Shown here in pieces: positions 54,201 to 63,700 of a stretch of DNA of 64,000 bases (the stretch's first letter is position 1; each line of letters begins with the position of its first letter). The notes under the pieces are model-generated. The model saw only the letters and a program-made list of their open reading frames with translations. It was not told the origin of the DNA and searched no databases. The stretch covers positions 94,706-158,705 of the forward strand of contig NZ_JAUYRV010000039.1 in NCBI RefSeq assembly GCF_030696665.1. The letters are read 5' to 3'. Origin of the DNA: Novosphingobium sp. (GTDB lineage Bacteria; Pseudomonadota; Alphaproteobacteria; Sphingomonadales; Sphingomonadaceae). The position numbers and the translations under genes are program-made.

Positions 54201-55637
54201 ATGGACGACGATTCTTTCGATCCAAAACAATGGGTCTCGGGCCGCAGCACGCGATCGGCTCCCGAGTCCCCTAGAACACCCCCTAAAGCGGACTCCGGCG
54301 AAGACGTCGGTGCATTCTGGCGCGAAGCGGCTGGTTCTATGCCACCTGCTGCCGATGTTGCGCCTCGTACTGCGCAGCAAAAGCCCGCTTCGCACCGCCC
54401 GGCGCGGGACATACGCCTCATGCTGGCCTTGTCCGGATCGGTCGCGGTGCTTTGTGTCGGTGCGCTTGGCGCATGGCTTACCCGCAGCGATCCAGCGCTG
54501 GCCCCCATCGCAGTCCCGTCTGCGATCAGCGCTCCTGACACCAATGTGCAGGAACGCGCCCTCAACCTTGCTGGACCCGGCGCACTCGCAGGCGCCCTGA
54601 TTGAGGCTGGCGTGCGCGCCGACGATGCTGCTGCCGCGGCCGCTGCCGCCGCGCCGCACCTTACCAGCGGTGGCGAAATCCATGCGATCATCGTGCTTGA
54701 ACCGGGCGAAGGCGGCGCGTTGCTGCAGCAATTGCGCGCGGTTCACATCAATGGTTCGGGCGTAATGCTTGCCCGCACGGCCGATGGCACCTACGCGGTA
54801 ACGCCGCTGGCCGCAGATGTCAGCCGCAAGATCGAAGTGCTGCGCGGCGAAATCGATAGCGAGAGCTTCTATACCTCGGCTGTATCGGCGGGTCTGATTG
54901 ACACGCTGATTCCCGAATTCATCAACGCCTTTTCGTATGACTTCAACCTTGCCTCCGAGGTCAGCCCCGGAGACGTGTTCGAGGTTGCGTATGATCAGGA
55001 ATTCAACGCCAGCGGCGAAGCCGTGGGCCAACCCAAGCTCCTTTACGCGCAATTGACCACGCCGAAAAAGAGCCTCGCGCTCTATCGTTTTCAGGCTGCC
55101 GGAGAAGAGGCTGCATGGTTTGACGGTAATGGCGCCACCACCAAGCGCGGCCTGATGCGCACGCCGGTAGATGGTGCGCGCATCTCCTCGAAGTTTGGGA
55201 TGCGGTTCCACCCGGTGCTGCATTATAACAAGCTGCATGGGGGCACCGATTTCGCAGCGCCCACCGGCACCCCGATCTACGCCGCCGCCGATGGCACGAT
55301 TGAATTCGCCGCGATGAAGGGCGCCAACGGCAACCTTACCGTGCTGCGCCATGATAATGATTGGCGCACGCTCTACCTGCACCAGAACGTCTTTGCGCCC
55401 GGCATAACCCAAGGCGTGCGCGTGACTCAGGGCCAGCGCATCGGCGATGTCGGCACTACCGGCCGCTCGACTGGTCCGCACTTGCATTACGAAGTCCACA
55501 TCGATGGCCAGCGCGTCGATCCGCTCAGCATTCCTGCCGACGAAGCCAGCCGCAAGCGCATGGATGGCGCGGTGCTGCAGGCCTTCCTCAAGGAACGCGA
55601 TCGCATCGACATGGCGCGGAGCCAGCGCACGTTTTAG
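54201..55637 (+). CDS. Membrane-anchored M23-family metallopeptidase
   Basis: A 478-residue peptidoglycan-hydrolase candidate. A cytoplasmic N-terminus is followed by one anchor helix near residues 75-93 (LMLALSGSVAVLCVGALGAW), then a periplasmic part with a LysM/OapA-like region and a C-terminal M23 domain. Zinc ligands are visible: HGGTDFAAP (His, Asp) and HLHYEV (His). An ATG at 54201 is preferred to the earlier GTG at 54153. It diverges from tssK with 120 bases between, so it may loosen the cell wall for T6SS assembly. It could equally be a housekeeping endopeptidase. Confidence 0.85.
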   Translation: MDDDSFDPKQWVSGRSTRSAPESPRTPPKADSGEDVGAFWREAAGSMPPAADVAPRTAQQKPASHRPARDIRLMLALSGSVAVLCVGALGAWLTRSDPALAPIAVPSAISAPDTNVQERALNLAGPGALAGALIEAGVRADDAAAAAAAAAPHLTSGGEIHAIIVLEPGEGGALLQQLRAVHINGSGVMLARTADGTYAVTPLAADVSRKIEVLRGEIDSESFYTSAVSAGLIDTLIPEFINAFSYDFNLASEVSPGDVFEVAYDQEFNASGEAVGQPKLLYAQLTTPKKSLALYRFQAAGEEAAWFDGNGATTKRGLMRTPVDGARISSKFGMRFHPVLHYNKLHGGTDFAAPTGTPIYAAADGTIEFAAMKGANGNLTVLRHDNDWRTLYLHQNVFAPGITQGVRVTQGQRIGDVGTTGRSTGPHLHYEVHIDGQRVDPLSIPADEASRKRMDGAVLQAFLKERDRIDMARSQRTF

Positions 55638-56497
55638 GCCGGAGTTGCTGATGGTGTGGCCAAAGGATTGGCGCGCTGTCCAACCAGCAATGGCAAAATT
55701 GCAGCAATCATCACGACCACAACCCCAACGCTCGCATTCAAGCCTTCATCGTTGCCGCCCCACAGCGAATTGCCGATCAGATCAAAGTCAAAGATCGATC
55801 CAAGCATTTCGTTGCCCGGATTGGGGACCAGCCCGAACAGCGTATCCTCACTACCGTTCCACGCGGCATGGGCCGTGACCGGAGCCAGAATGCCGCCGCT
55901 GCGCAGGGCCAGCAGGCCGAACAGAACCCCCGCCAGCGTGATAAACAGCAAAGTCAGTGGCTGGCGCGCGCCGCCCACCAGATGAAAGCCTGCAAACAGG
56001 ATCGCGCTGCCGCAAATTCCTGCAATCTGACCCAGCCGCTGCGACAGTACCGGTAGCAACCAGCCGCGAAACAGCACTTCCTCCATAGCAGACTGCACTA
56101 CCGTCAGCCCAAATCCCATAAGCACAAGCGCGGTCAACCCGGTGGCACCGCTGCCCGCCACCACCGTGCCACTCAACCAGCTCATCGCCAGCGCGCCGCT
56201 TAATCCGCCAGCACCAACCACAAGTCCCGCAGAGGTCCAACCAAGCGGGGACCACCCCATCTGCAGCACCTTGGTGCCGCCGATCCACCCGGCGAGCAGC
56301 GCGAATACAAGCAATGGCACGTACAGCGTCAGCGTGAACGCAGCGTATATTCCCGGCGTAGCTTCTCCGCCCAGAATATCCGGAGCGAGATAGACCACCA
56401 GCAACACCCAACTCCACGAAACGAGCAGTCCCGCGCCAATTGCCAGCCATTGCCGCCATGCGGGTGCGCCTTGTTCAGCCGATCCGGTTTGCGCCAT
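55634..56497 (-). CDS. CPBP-family intramembrane metalloprotease
   Basis: A 287-residue protein with about eight membrane helices. The start at 56497 follows GGGAGGG. CPBP motifs are present: MEEVLFRGW (the EExxxR motif), FHLVGG and HAAWN, giving the usual Glu-Glu/His/His/Asn set. CPBP proteins include CAAX-type prenyl-protein proteases and bacteriocin-immunity proteins. The DUF4123 gene upstream overlaps its start by 23 bases, and a PAAR gene precedes that, so it belongs to a T6SS cargo cassette, as effector, immunity or processing enzyme. It converges with the M23 gene (4-base overlap). Confidence 0.8.
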   Translation of the reverse strand: MAQTGSAEQGAPAWRQWLAIGAGLLVSWSWVLLVVYLAPDILGGEATPGIYAAFTLTLYVPLLVFALLAGWIGGTKVLQMGWSPLGWTSAGLVVGAGGLSGALAMSWLSGTVVAGSGATGLTALVLMGFGLTVVQSAMEEVLFRGWLLPVLSQRLGQIAGICGSAILFAGFHLVGGARQPLTLLFITLAGVLFGLLALRSGGILAPVTAHAAWNGSEDTLFGLVPNPGNEMLGSIFDFDLIGNSLWGGNDEGLNASVGVVVVMIAAILPLLVGQRANPLATPSATPA

Positions 56498-56957
56498 CGA
56501 AAAGCCCTCCCTCGACCAGCCGGTAATGATGCATTGCCGTGCCGCCTGCGCTTTCAACCGAAAATTGCTGCACGCCATCGAACCACGGCGCGCGCTCTTC
56601 TGGCGTTGCCGCGCGAATGTAGGTGTTGAACACGCGCGGATCGTAATAGCGGAACAGCACGATCATGCCATCGGGCAGCTTTGCCTGCAGGAACCGGCGC
56701 AAGTGTTGGTGCAGGCGGTCCATCGGCATGTCAGTCAACATCATCATGCCCCAGCTTGCACCATGACCATGCTGTTGCCACACGCCAAGCAACTGTTCGC
56801 CCGAATCGACACGCACCAGCCACGGCGATGCTGCCAGCAGTTGCGCATCCAGATCGCGCCCCTTGAACAGGCAGAGATGATCGCGGCACGACCGCACAAG
56901 GTCGACCAGTCGCGGGTCTTGCGCGCAATCGATCACAGCGTACCAGGCAGCGCTCAT
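56475..56957 (-). CDS. DUF4123 T6SS effector adaptor
   Basis: A 160-residue protein that looks like the DUF4123 adaptor family: WYAVIDCAQDPRLVDLV at the start, SPWLVRVDSG, then WGMMMLTDMPMDRLHQHLRRFL and VLFRYYDPRVF. Such adaptors load a cognate effector onto VgrG or PAAR. The start ATG 56957 lies 8 bases after the PAAR stop. Its 3' end runs 23 bases into the CPBP gene, implying coupling. Confidence 0.82.
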   Translation of the reverse strand: MSAAWYAVIDCAQDPRLVDLVRSCRDHLCLFKGRDLDAQLLAASPWLVRVDSGEQLLGVWQQHGHGASWGMMMLTDMPMDRLHQHLRRFLQAKLPDGMIVLFRYYDPRVFNTYIRAATPEERAPWFDGVQQFSVESAGGTAMHHYRLVEGGLFDGANRIG

Positions 56958-56965
56958 CCGCTCGC

Positions 56966-57421
56966 CTATCCGATCTGCGCTTTGCTGCACTGTTCGCAAA
57001 ACGGCAGGCCTTCCTTGGCGGCGGCGATCATCACCTTGGCCATATCGGCAAAGGCAGTGCCCTGCCCTTCTAGGCCAATCGGCAGGTTGACCATTGCCTG
57101 CGACAATCCGCCGACGCTAGCGCTGCCAGCATCGCCGATCAGCACCGTGGGCATGCCAACCACAATCACGCCACCATGCGCGGTCATGTCACCCATACGG
57201 GCAGCCGGGCTTCCCTGCACAAGCACCGTAAAGGCACCCATCGCGATCATATCGGGCGGGCCGACGCATACGGCCATGTCCCCGATCCGTGCCTGCGGCA
57301 GGCATCCGGTCAGCACCTGCACCGCTGCAGGCGGCAGGATCGGGCCGCCGACATGCGGCACCACGCCCGTAACCATCGGGCAAGTGTGCATGTCGGTGAT
57401 ACGAGCAGCGGGTTTACCCAT
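56966..57421 (-). CDS. T6SS PAAR-repeat spike tip protein
   Basis: A 151-residue PAAR protein that caps VgrG. PAARITD at the start, HTCPMVTG, VLTGCLPQARIGDMAVC, GSPAARMGDMTAHGG and VLIGDAG match the PAAR repeats with His/Cys metal ligands. The tail after residue 110 (about 40 residues, ending with a CEQC pair) is too short for an enzymatic toxin. It leads a PAAR - DUF4123 - CPBP cassette. Confidence 0.9.
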   Translation of the reverse strand: MGKPAARITDMHTCPMVTGVVPHVGGPILPPAAVQVLTGCLPQARIGDMAVCVGPPDMIAMGAFTVLVQGSPAARMGDMTAHGGVIVVGMPTVLIGDAGSASVGGLSQAMVNLPIGLEGQGTAFADMAKVMIAAAKEGLPFCEQCSKAQIG

Positions 57422-57455
57422 AGACCCTATCCTTGACCGCCACGCCTGCGTTTGC

Positions 57456-57471
57456 CGTGCGCAAAATCACA
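57456..57471. promoter_or_regulatory. Weak CRP-like site upstream of the PAAR gene
   Basis: CGTGCGCAAAATCACA matches 8 of 10 fixed bases of TGTGA-N6-TCACA and lies 35 bases before the PAAR start on the minus strand. On its own it would not be convincing. Confidence 0.25.
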
Positions 57472-57587
57472 GATGAAGGCCGATTTTTACAGAGTACGCC
57501 TTCAGCCTACTCCTCGGCACTTTACCTGACCAGCACAGCATGGGGATGGCCCCAAGGAAAAGTTCATGCCGACATTCACTCGCGGCA

Positions 57588-57612
57588 GTGTGCCGGGCAA
57601 CGCCCGGCACAC
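57588..57612 (-). terminator. Strong hairpin after the CHAT gene
   Basis: Perfect 11-base arms GTGTGCCGGGC (57588-57598) and GCCCGGCACAC (57602-57612) with a 3-base loop lie 4 bases after the CHAT stop on the minus strand. There is no T-run, so it may act as a factor-dependent end or as 3' protection. Confidence 0.6.
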
Positions 57613-57616
57613 CCGC

Positions 57617-60600
57617 TCAGCGTGAACCGGCACTGCCCCCGTCAGCCATTGCCACAACCGGGACTGCACCTTGATCGACTGCCACCTTCGCCGCGCCATT
57701 CAGCAGCGACTTCTGCGCATCGCCGATCAGGACGAATGCGCCCCAATAAAGAGGATGCGAACTGTCGCGATTGCCCATCAGCGATACCTGCGCCTTCTGT
57801 AGCGCCCCACCGATGGTATCATTGCGGGCATTGGCATAGAAATCGGTAATCAGCTCAACGCTCTCACCCGCGTCCGAAATCGGCCAATAGGTGGAAAGCA
57901 CAGCCTGCGCGCGCGCGGCAAGGAAGGCACGTACCAGCCCGTCGAGCGAAGCGCCGACCTGCTCCTGCCCCGCTGCACGCGCCGCCGCGCTGGTTACGCC
58001 CGCAGACGTATCGCACGCGGAAAGCACCACAAGGTTCGCATCGAGCCGCAACTGCGCCACTTCCTCAAACGACAGAATGCCGTCCGAATTGGCCTCACCC
58101 ACGCTGGTCACGAGTGCAGGAGGGGCTTTCGAACAGGCCCACTGACCCTCGGTCAACCCGTGAGTGGCAAAGTGCAAGACCTGAAACTGGTCAAGATCGG
58201 TGCGGCTGCGCACGTTGGTATCGGTGAATTCGGCCCCAATCACCTCGGGCGCGTTGGGCACGCCGAGTGCAGCGCTTGCCTGCCGCAGTTCAATCGCATC
58301 AATCGGCTGCACCATGCGGCTGAGTTCGGCGACTTTCGACAGTTCGACTTCACAATTGGTGCCGATGCTGACCATCATTCCGGCCACATTGGCTTCCAAC
58401 GGCATAGGCTGATGCTGCGCAAAACCAATGAACGGATAAGGCGCTTTCGACGGTGCCAGATTGCGCGATACGATCAGCGAGCGCGGCGAGAGCGCGGTCG
58501 AGAGCGACATCTTGCGCGCAAGGAAGTTTACCCCGGTGTAATTGTAGGGGTCTTTCCGACGTGATTTGGCAAACGCAGCGGTCGATGCATCATCGGTGAC
58601 CAACACGCCCACTGGCAGGGTATCGAGCACGCCCGAACCATCGATCACCAGCGACGAATAGCCGTTCACGCGGCTAGCTGCCGGACCGATCAGCAGTTTG
58701 TAAAGTGCGTTGGCACCCGCCACCGAGAAAATCGGAACCTTGTCCCCGCCACCCGTAATTGTTCCACGCACCGACTTGATCAGCGGCTCGATCTCCACCG
58801 CCGGACGGGCAACGCGGTAGATGCGCGTGCCTTCTGCGTCGATCAGCGCGCCGAAGACGTAACCGCCGACCTTGCTGAGCTTGAGATAGCCTTCGCCCGG
58901 CTTGAGCACAGCACGAATTTCGCCGACCGAGGCGGGCGTATCGACCACCTGACGGAACGATCCGTTGGAAGCCAGTTCATTCTGCAATGCAAACGAACGG
59001 TTTTCCAGCTCGGTACGCCGGGCTTCGAGTGCCTGCATCTTGGCGGCATCGCCGCCCGAGGCGATCTCGAAGCGCAGCTTGTTGATCTCGCGCTCAACCT
59101 CCTGACGATCCTGCACTTTGGCGGCAAGCGCGGGGTCAGACGCGATCAACGACTGCAATTGAACGAATTGCCGCGCAATCGCCGGGGTCGATGCGGCCTG
59201 CATCGCGCGGAAGAAACGCTCGGGCGAAGCGCCATCAGGACGCTGCGCCGCGTCATTGACCAGCGCATCAAGATAGCTGCGGGTCTGCGTGGGCAGGCCG
59301 CCAATATCCGCATCGGCCGAAATCAGGCTGGTCACCGCCTCGTCGAACTGGGCCAGCACTTCTTCGCTGGAAGCACCGCCGCCCGAAAGCACGGCTGCAC
59401 GTTCAAGCTGCACTTGCGCAAGAGCCGGACCGTTGTCGCCCGCATCTTCGGCAAGCCGCAAATAGCCGATCGCCTTGTCGAGCGAGGCCAGTGCCGAGGT
59501 CCGATCACCCCCGCGCAATTGCATGCGGGCGCGCTGCCGCTCAATCCGCGCGGCCAGCCACAGCAACTGCTGCTGCGGGATGGGCTGCCTGCGCAGCGCT
59601 TCAAAACTGGCGTCGGCCATACCAAGTGCGGTGGCCGCTTCTGCGGGCCGGTTCTGGCCAAGCAGCGCCACGCTGCGCGCCCATCCAGCCTGCGCATCGA
59701 TCACCAATTGAGTGCGGGTGCGATTGTCCCATGCCGACGCCAGCGCCGAACCGGGGCCACCGGTGTTCGCTGCTTCGTTCAGGGCCTGCACCTTGCGGGT
59801 ATCGAGCAACGGCTGGCCTTCCGGTGCCTCACCCATCGTCGCCATATCCAGCGCAGAGGCGGCGACCGTGAACTCGCGCTTGTTGATCAGGTGCAGCGCT
59901 GAATAGTTGCGGCTCTTCATCTGCAAAACATCGGCCCCGGGGATGCCCGCGTTCTGTGCCAGCAGTCCGCTGGCCCGGCCAAAGTAATCGTCCGCAGAAT
60001 CAAAGAAGCGCAAGTTGGAATCTGCCAGGCCCGCCAACAACAGCAGATCGATCCGGGTGGCAGGCGCAGCATCGGCGGGCAGGCGCGCCAGCGCGTCGCT
60101 CACGATGCGTGCCGCATCGAGATGCAGGCCCTGCCGCACCAGACGAAGACCCTGCTGCAGTGCATCCTCGGCATTGGCCACTGCACCGGCACTGGTGTTC
60201 TTTACCGCTGGCGATGGCGCAAGCACGCCCACTTCTACGGCCGCAGTAGTCTTGCGGTTGCGATCCTGATTGGGCGCTGCTGCGCCTGAAATAAAGCGCA
60301 ACGCTTCTTCTGCCGGCCCTTGTGCCAGCGGCACAGCGCTCGACGTGTAGATCCGCCCATCGCGTGCGAAGCGCGTCTCTATCGTCTCCTGCCCCAGCAA
60401 TTTGTCAAAACAACGCCGGGCCGTAGCGGCACCGATGCCCGGAATGGTCACGTCCATACCCGGTCCGCAATCGAGCAGCCCGTCAATCGGCGCGATTTCC
60501 GATGCACGCACCGAACGGACAATGCCAAGGAAGCGGTTAGCGCTCGCACCGCGGCAGGTGAAGGTATAGCTGCCGCCGAACGCGTCTTCCTTCCAGAACG

Positions 60601-60739
60601 GGGTTGCCACGCAGGGGTCACCCGGGCTGGTCCGGCCCAGTTCAAGCTGGTCAGGCAAATCGGCAGGCTTGGCGGCAACCGGTGCTGCGGATACCGCAAG
60701 CGCCACCATCGAGAGCGAGGCGAGGAACGCGCGCTTCAT
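57617..60739 (-). CDS. Secreted CHAT-domain caspase-like protease with helical repeats
   Basis: A 1040-residue protein. The start at 60739 follows AAGGA and gives a clean signal peptide (MKRAFLASLSMVALAVSAAP). The middle (about 180-560) is TPR-like, followed by a coiled coil near residues 540-590. The C-terminal CHAT domain keeps both catalytic residues: His860 in LHFATHGLTEG and Cys909 in VVLSACDTSAG. The ATG overlaps the stop of the exoprotein gene as TGATG, so the two are translated together. It probably acts outside the cytoplasm on, or with, that exoprotein. CHAT proteins cleave partner proteins after a signal; the cut site here is unknown. Confidence 0.87.
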   Translation of the reverse strand: MKRAFLASLSMVALAVSAAPVAAKPADLPDQLELGRTSPGDPCVATPFWKEDAFGGSYTFTCRGASANRFLGIVRSVRASEIAPIDGLLDCGPGMDVTIPGIGAATARRCFDKLLGQETIETRFARDGRIYTSSAVPLAQGPAEEALRFISGAAAPNQDRNRKTTAAVEVGVLAPSPAVKNTSAGAVANAEDALQQGLRLVRQGLHLDAARIVSDALARLPADAAPATRIDLLLLAGLADSNLRFFDSADDYFGRASGLLAQNAGIPGADVLQMKSRNYSALHLINKREFTVAASALDMATMGEAPEGQPLLDTRKVQALNEAANTGGPGSALASAWDNRTRTQLVIDAQAGWARSVALLGQNRPAEAATALGMADASFEALRRQPIPQQQLLWLAARIERQRARMQLRGGDRTSALASLDKAIGYLRLAEDAGDNGPALAQVQLERAAVLSGGGASSEEVLAQFDEAVTSLISADADIGGLPTQTRSYLDALVNDAAQRPDGASPERFFRAMQAASTPAIARQFVQLQSLIASDPALAAKVQDRQEVEREINKLRFEIASGGDAAKMQALEARRTELENRSFALQNELASNGSFRQVVDTPASVGEIRAVLKPGEGYLKLSKVGGYVFGALIDAEGTRIYRVARPAVEIEPLIKSVRGTITGGGDKVPIFSVAGANALYKLLIGPAASRVNGYSSLVIDGSGVLDTLPVGVLVTDDASTAAFAKSRRKDPYNYTGVNFLARKMSLSTALSPRSLIVSRNLAPSKAPYPFIGFAQHQPMPLEANVAGMMVSIGTNCEVELSKVAELSRMVQPIDAIELRQASAALGVPNAPEVIGAEFTDTNVRSRTDLDQFQVLHFATHGLTEGQWACSKAPPALVTSVGEANSDGILSFEEVAQLRLDANLVVLSACDTSAGVTSAAARAAGQEQVGASLDGLVRAFLAARAQAVLSTYWPISDAGESVELITDFYANARNDTIGGALQKAQVSLMGNRDSSHPLYWGAFVLIGDAQKSLLNGAAKVAVDQGAVPVVAMADGGSAGSR

Positions 60740-63700
60740 CAATTGCCATCCTTCTTCTGTACATCGCAGGTTCCATTGGGATCGCTGCATTCAATCGGGG
60801 TCATCGGAAGTTCACCCAGACCGAACGATCCAACGTCGTCGAACAGGGCGTCGTTATTGGTGCCTACGAGCGGGTCGAACGGCACCTGGAAGTCCGGCTT
60901 CACGGTGAAGATCGAAGTCCGGATATTGTCGAGTGCGGTCAGTGACGGTGTCAGGTTCTGCACAGACTGGCAGTTGCCGCCACCGATCACGCAACCGTTG
61001 ATGCGCGACGCGCTGATATTGTCGTAATGCGACAGTGGAGGATTGCCGAGCAGCGCGGTGGCCGCGTTGATGATGCCGTTGATCGAACCGAAGGCAGCAA
61101 ACACCGGCTGAGTCGAACCGTTGACGATATCAAGCGCGAGTGATGACGGATTGCCATTGCCAAGTTTCACGCCCGCGCCGACGAGGCTGTTGCCGGTGTT
61201 CTGGAACATGGCAAATCCGGTGAAAGTCACCTTCATCGATCCAACATCGACCATCACATCATTGCTGATCGATGACGGGTTATAGAGCTTGCTTCCGGGA
61301 TTGAGGTTCATCGCAAAGGCCGCATCGCGCGAACCGGTGCTCGATGCGCTTCCGCTTACCGCCGAAAGATCGGCGGCAAAGTCATCAGCGCCCGATACGA
61401 TGTTGGCCGCTGACAGTTCAAGCACGCCGCCATCGCTGGCGATTGATCCGCCCTTGGTGGTGGACAACTGGATAATCGTCGTGCCGCTGCTGCCAAGCTT
61501 CAGCGTTGTATCGCCATCGAACACGATGCGTCCGGTCACGTCGATGCGCTTGGCCGAAGCGGGCACGTTCACCGTCTTGGGAACCGTGAATTGTACGCTG
61601 CCGATTTCGACGTTGTGCGCAGCATCCGAACCCAGCGTCAGGGTATCGCTTGCCTTGAGACGCGACACTTCAGCCGCCGAGAGTGCAAAGTCCGCAGCGG
61701 CGGTGGTTACCCCATCGCCAATTGCAAGTTTGCCGGTTGCCGCGCCCGAGTTGAACACGTCAATCGTCTTGGCGATGACATCGGCAGCAATCGTGGCATT
61801 GCTGGACTTGAGGTTGACGGCGTTACCTGCTGCCACCGCTCCGTTCAGCGCGATAGCGCCGACCGAAGTGATCGCAGCATTGGTCGCGACATCAACGCTG
61901 CTACGCGTTTCGAACGCACCGCCAGCATTTGCGGTGAGCGATGCGCCCAGCACCGATCCGACGACGGTATTGCCCCCCGAGGTCAACGATACGGCCGATT
62001 GCTTGGCCGAACCGCCCTTCAGCGTGGCCCCGGCCAGCGCGATGTCTGTCTTGGCGTTCAGTGTCAGAGCTTCGGTGCCCGGACCGTCGCTGTTCGACGT
62101 GAGCGTCAGGCCGTTCGCCCCCTGCCCAATCGCACCATTGCTGCTGGTAATGGCCACGGAACCCTTTGCGGCCTGCGTCTGACCGCCTGCCTTGCCAAGC
62201 GTTACTGCGCCGGTCGTCGTCACCGCGTAGTTGCCGCCGGCAGTTACCGTGCCGAGTGTTGCTGTTGTACCCGATACTGTGGTGTCGAGACCCGACACTG
62301 CCGCACCGATGTCGGTCGCGCCGGCCTTTACGGCAATCGTACCTGCCGTGGCCGTGACACTGTTGCCGGTGAACGACGCAGCGTTGCCCGCGCTCGGTCC
62401 GCCCACAGTGACATTGCGCGCCGCCAACAGCGTTCCTGCGGCCACCGCACCTGGCGAAGTGACCACTATGTCAGAGCCAGTGCCCTGCGCGGTTACCGTA
62501 TCAAGCGTAACTGCGCCGCCAGCCGTAATCGCTGCCGTGCCTGCCGCAGTGATCGCATCGTTTGCGGTAAAGGTCGTTGCAGCATTGGCATTGAACGCCG
62601 CCGAATTGACGATACCAACCGTGGTCCCGGCACCCGACGTTACCGACACGGCCGACTGCTTGCTCGGCCCACCGTTGAGCGTTGCATTGCCCAGAGCGAC
62701 GGCGTTGCCAGCGGCCAGCGTGAGTGCGGAAGTGCCGCTGCCTGCATCGTTCGATGTCAACAAGACCCCCGTGGTGCCTTCGTTGATCGATCCGCCCGTA
62801 CTGGTGATCGTTACAGCGCCTGCCGCCGTCTGCGTCTTGTTGCCCACGCGGCCCAGCGTGATGTTGCCGGTTGCGTTGGCTACGTAGTCCGTGCCTGCAT
62901 CGACCGAGCCGACCGCAATCGTGCCGCCAGTAACCGCCGCGTCAAGCGTGGTGGTTGTGCCCGATACCGCCGACGCCACGTTGATCGCGCCAGCCTTCAC
63001 GCTGATTGCGCTTCCGGCAGTGATCGCCGAACCATTGGTTCCGCCAATCGCCGCAAGCGACGCTGCATGCCCGGTGCCGACGCCCTTGACGGTGACGTTG
63101 CCGCCCGCCGTCAGCGTGTTCGCCTGCACAGCACCCGCGCTGGTAACGGTGATGTCCCCGGTTGCGTTTACTGTTGTGGCGGCAACCGAGCCTGCGGTGA
63201 TCGTGGCATTGCCATTGGCGTCAACAAGGTTCGCCGTGAACGCAGCCCCGGCACTTGCGCCAGCGTTCGCCGACAAGACCTTGTCAACGGTCGTCCCGTT
63301 GGCCGAGGTAAGCGAAACGTCTGACGTTTGCCCTGCGCCCCCGCGCAACGTTGCTTTGCCAAGTGCAATGGCATTGCCCGCATCAAGCGTCAGCAGTTCG
63401 CCACCGGCGTTGTCATCGTTCGAAGTCAACATGACGCCGGCCGCGCCCTCGCTGATCGAACCAGTCGTGCTGTCGATCGTGATAGCGCCACCCGCTGTTT
63501 GCGTGGTGGCACCGCCGCGGCCGAGCGTGATGTCACCGGTTGCACTGGCCACATAGTCAGTGCCCGCATCAACCGAACCGACCGCAATCGTGCCGCCCGT
63601 GGTGACCGCGTCGAGCGTGGTGCTGGTGCCAGAAGTTGCCGAGGCCACATTGATTGCGCCTGCCTTCACGCTGATCGCGCTTCCGGCATTGATCGCAGAC

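Noticed and set aside
61591..63556. Long plus-strand open frames (up to 577 codons) opposite the exoprotein gene
   Set aside because: They are antisense to the repetitive, high-GC beta-helix coding sequence; their composition simply mirrors it and they have no start-site signals.
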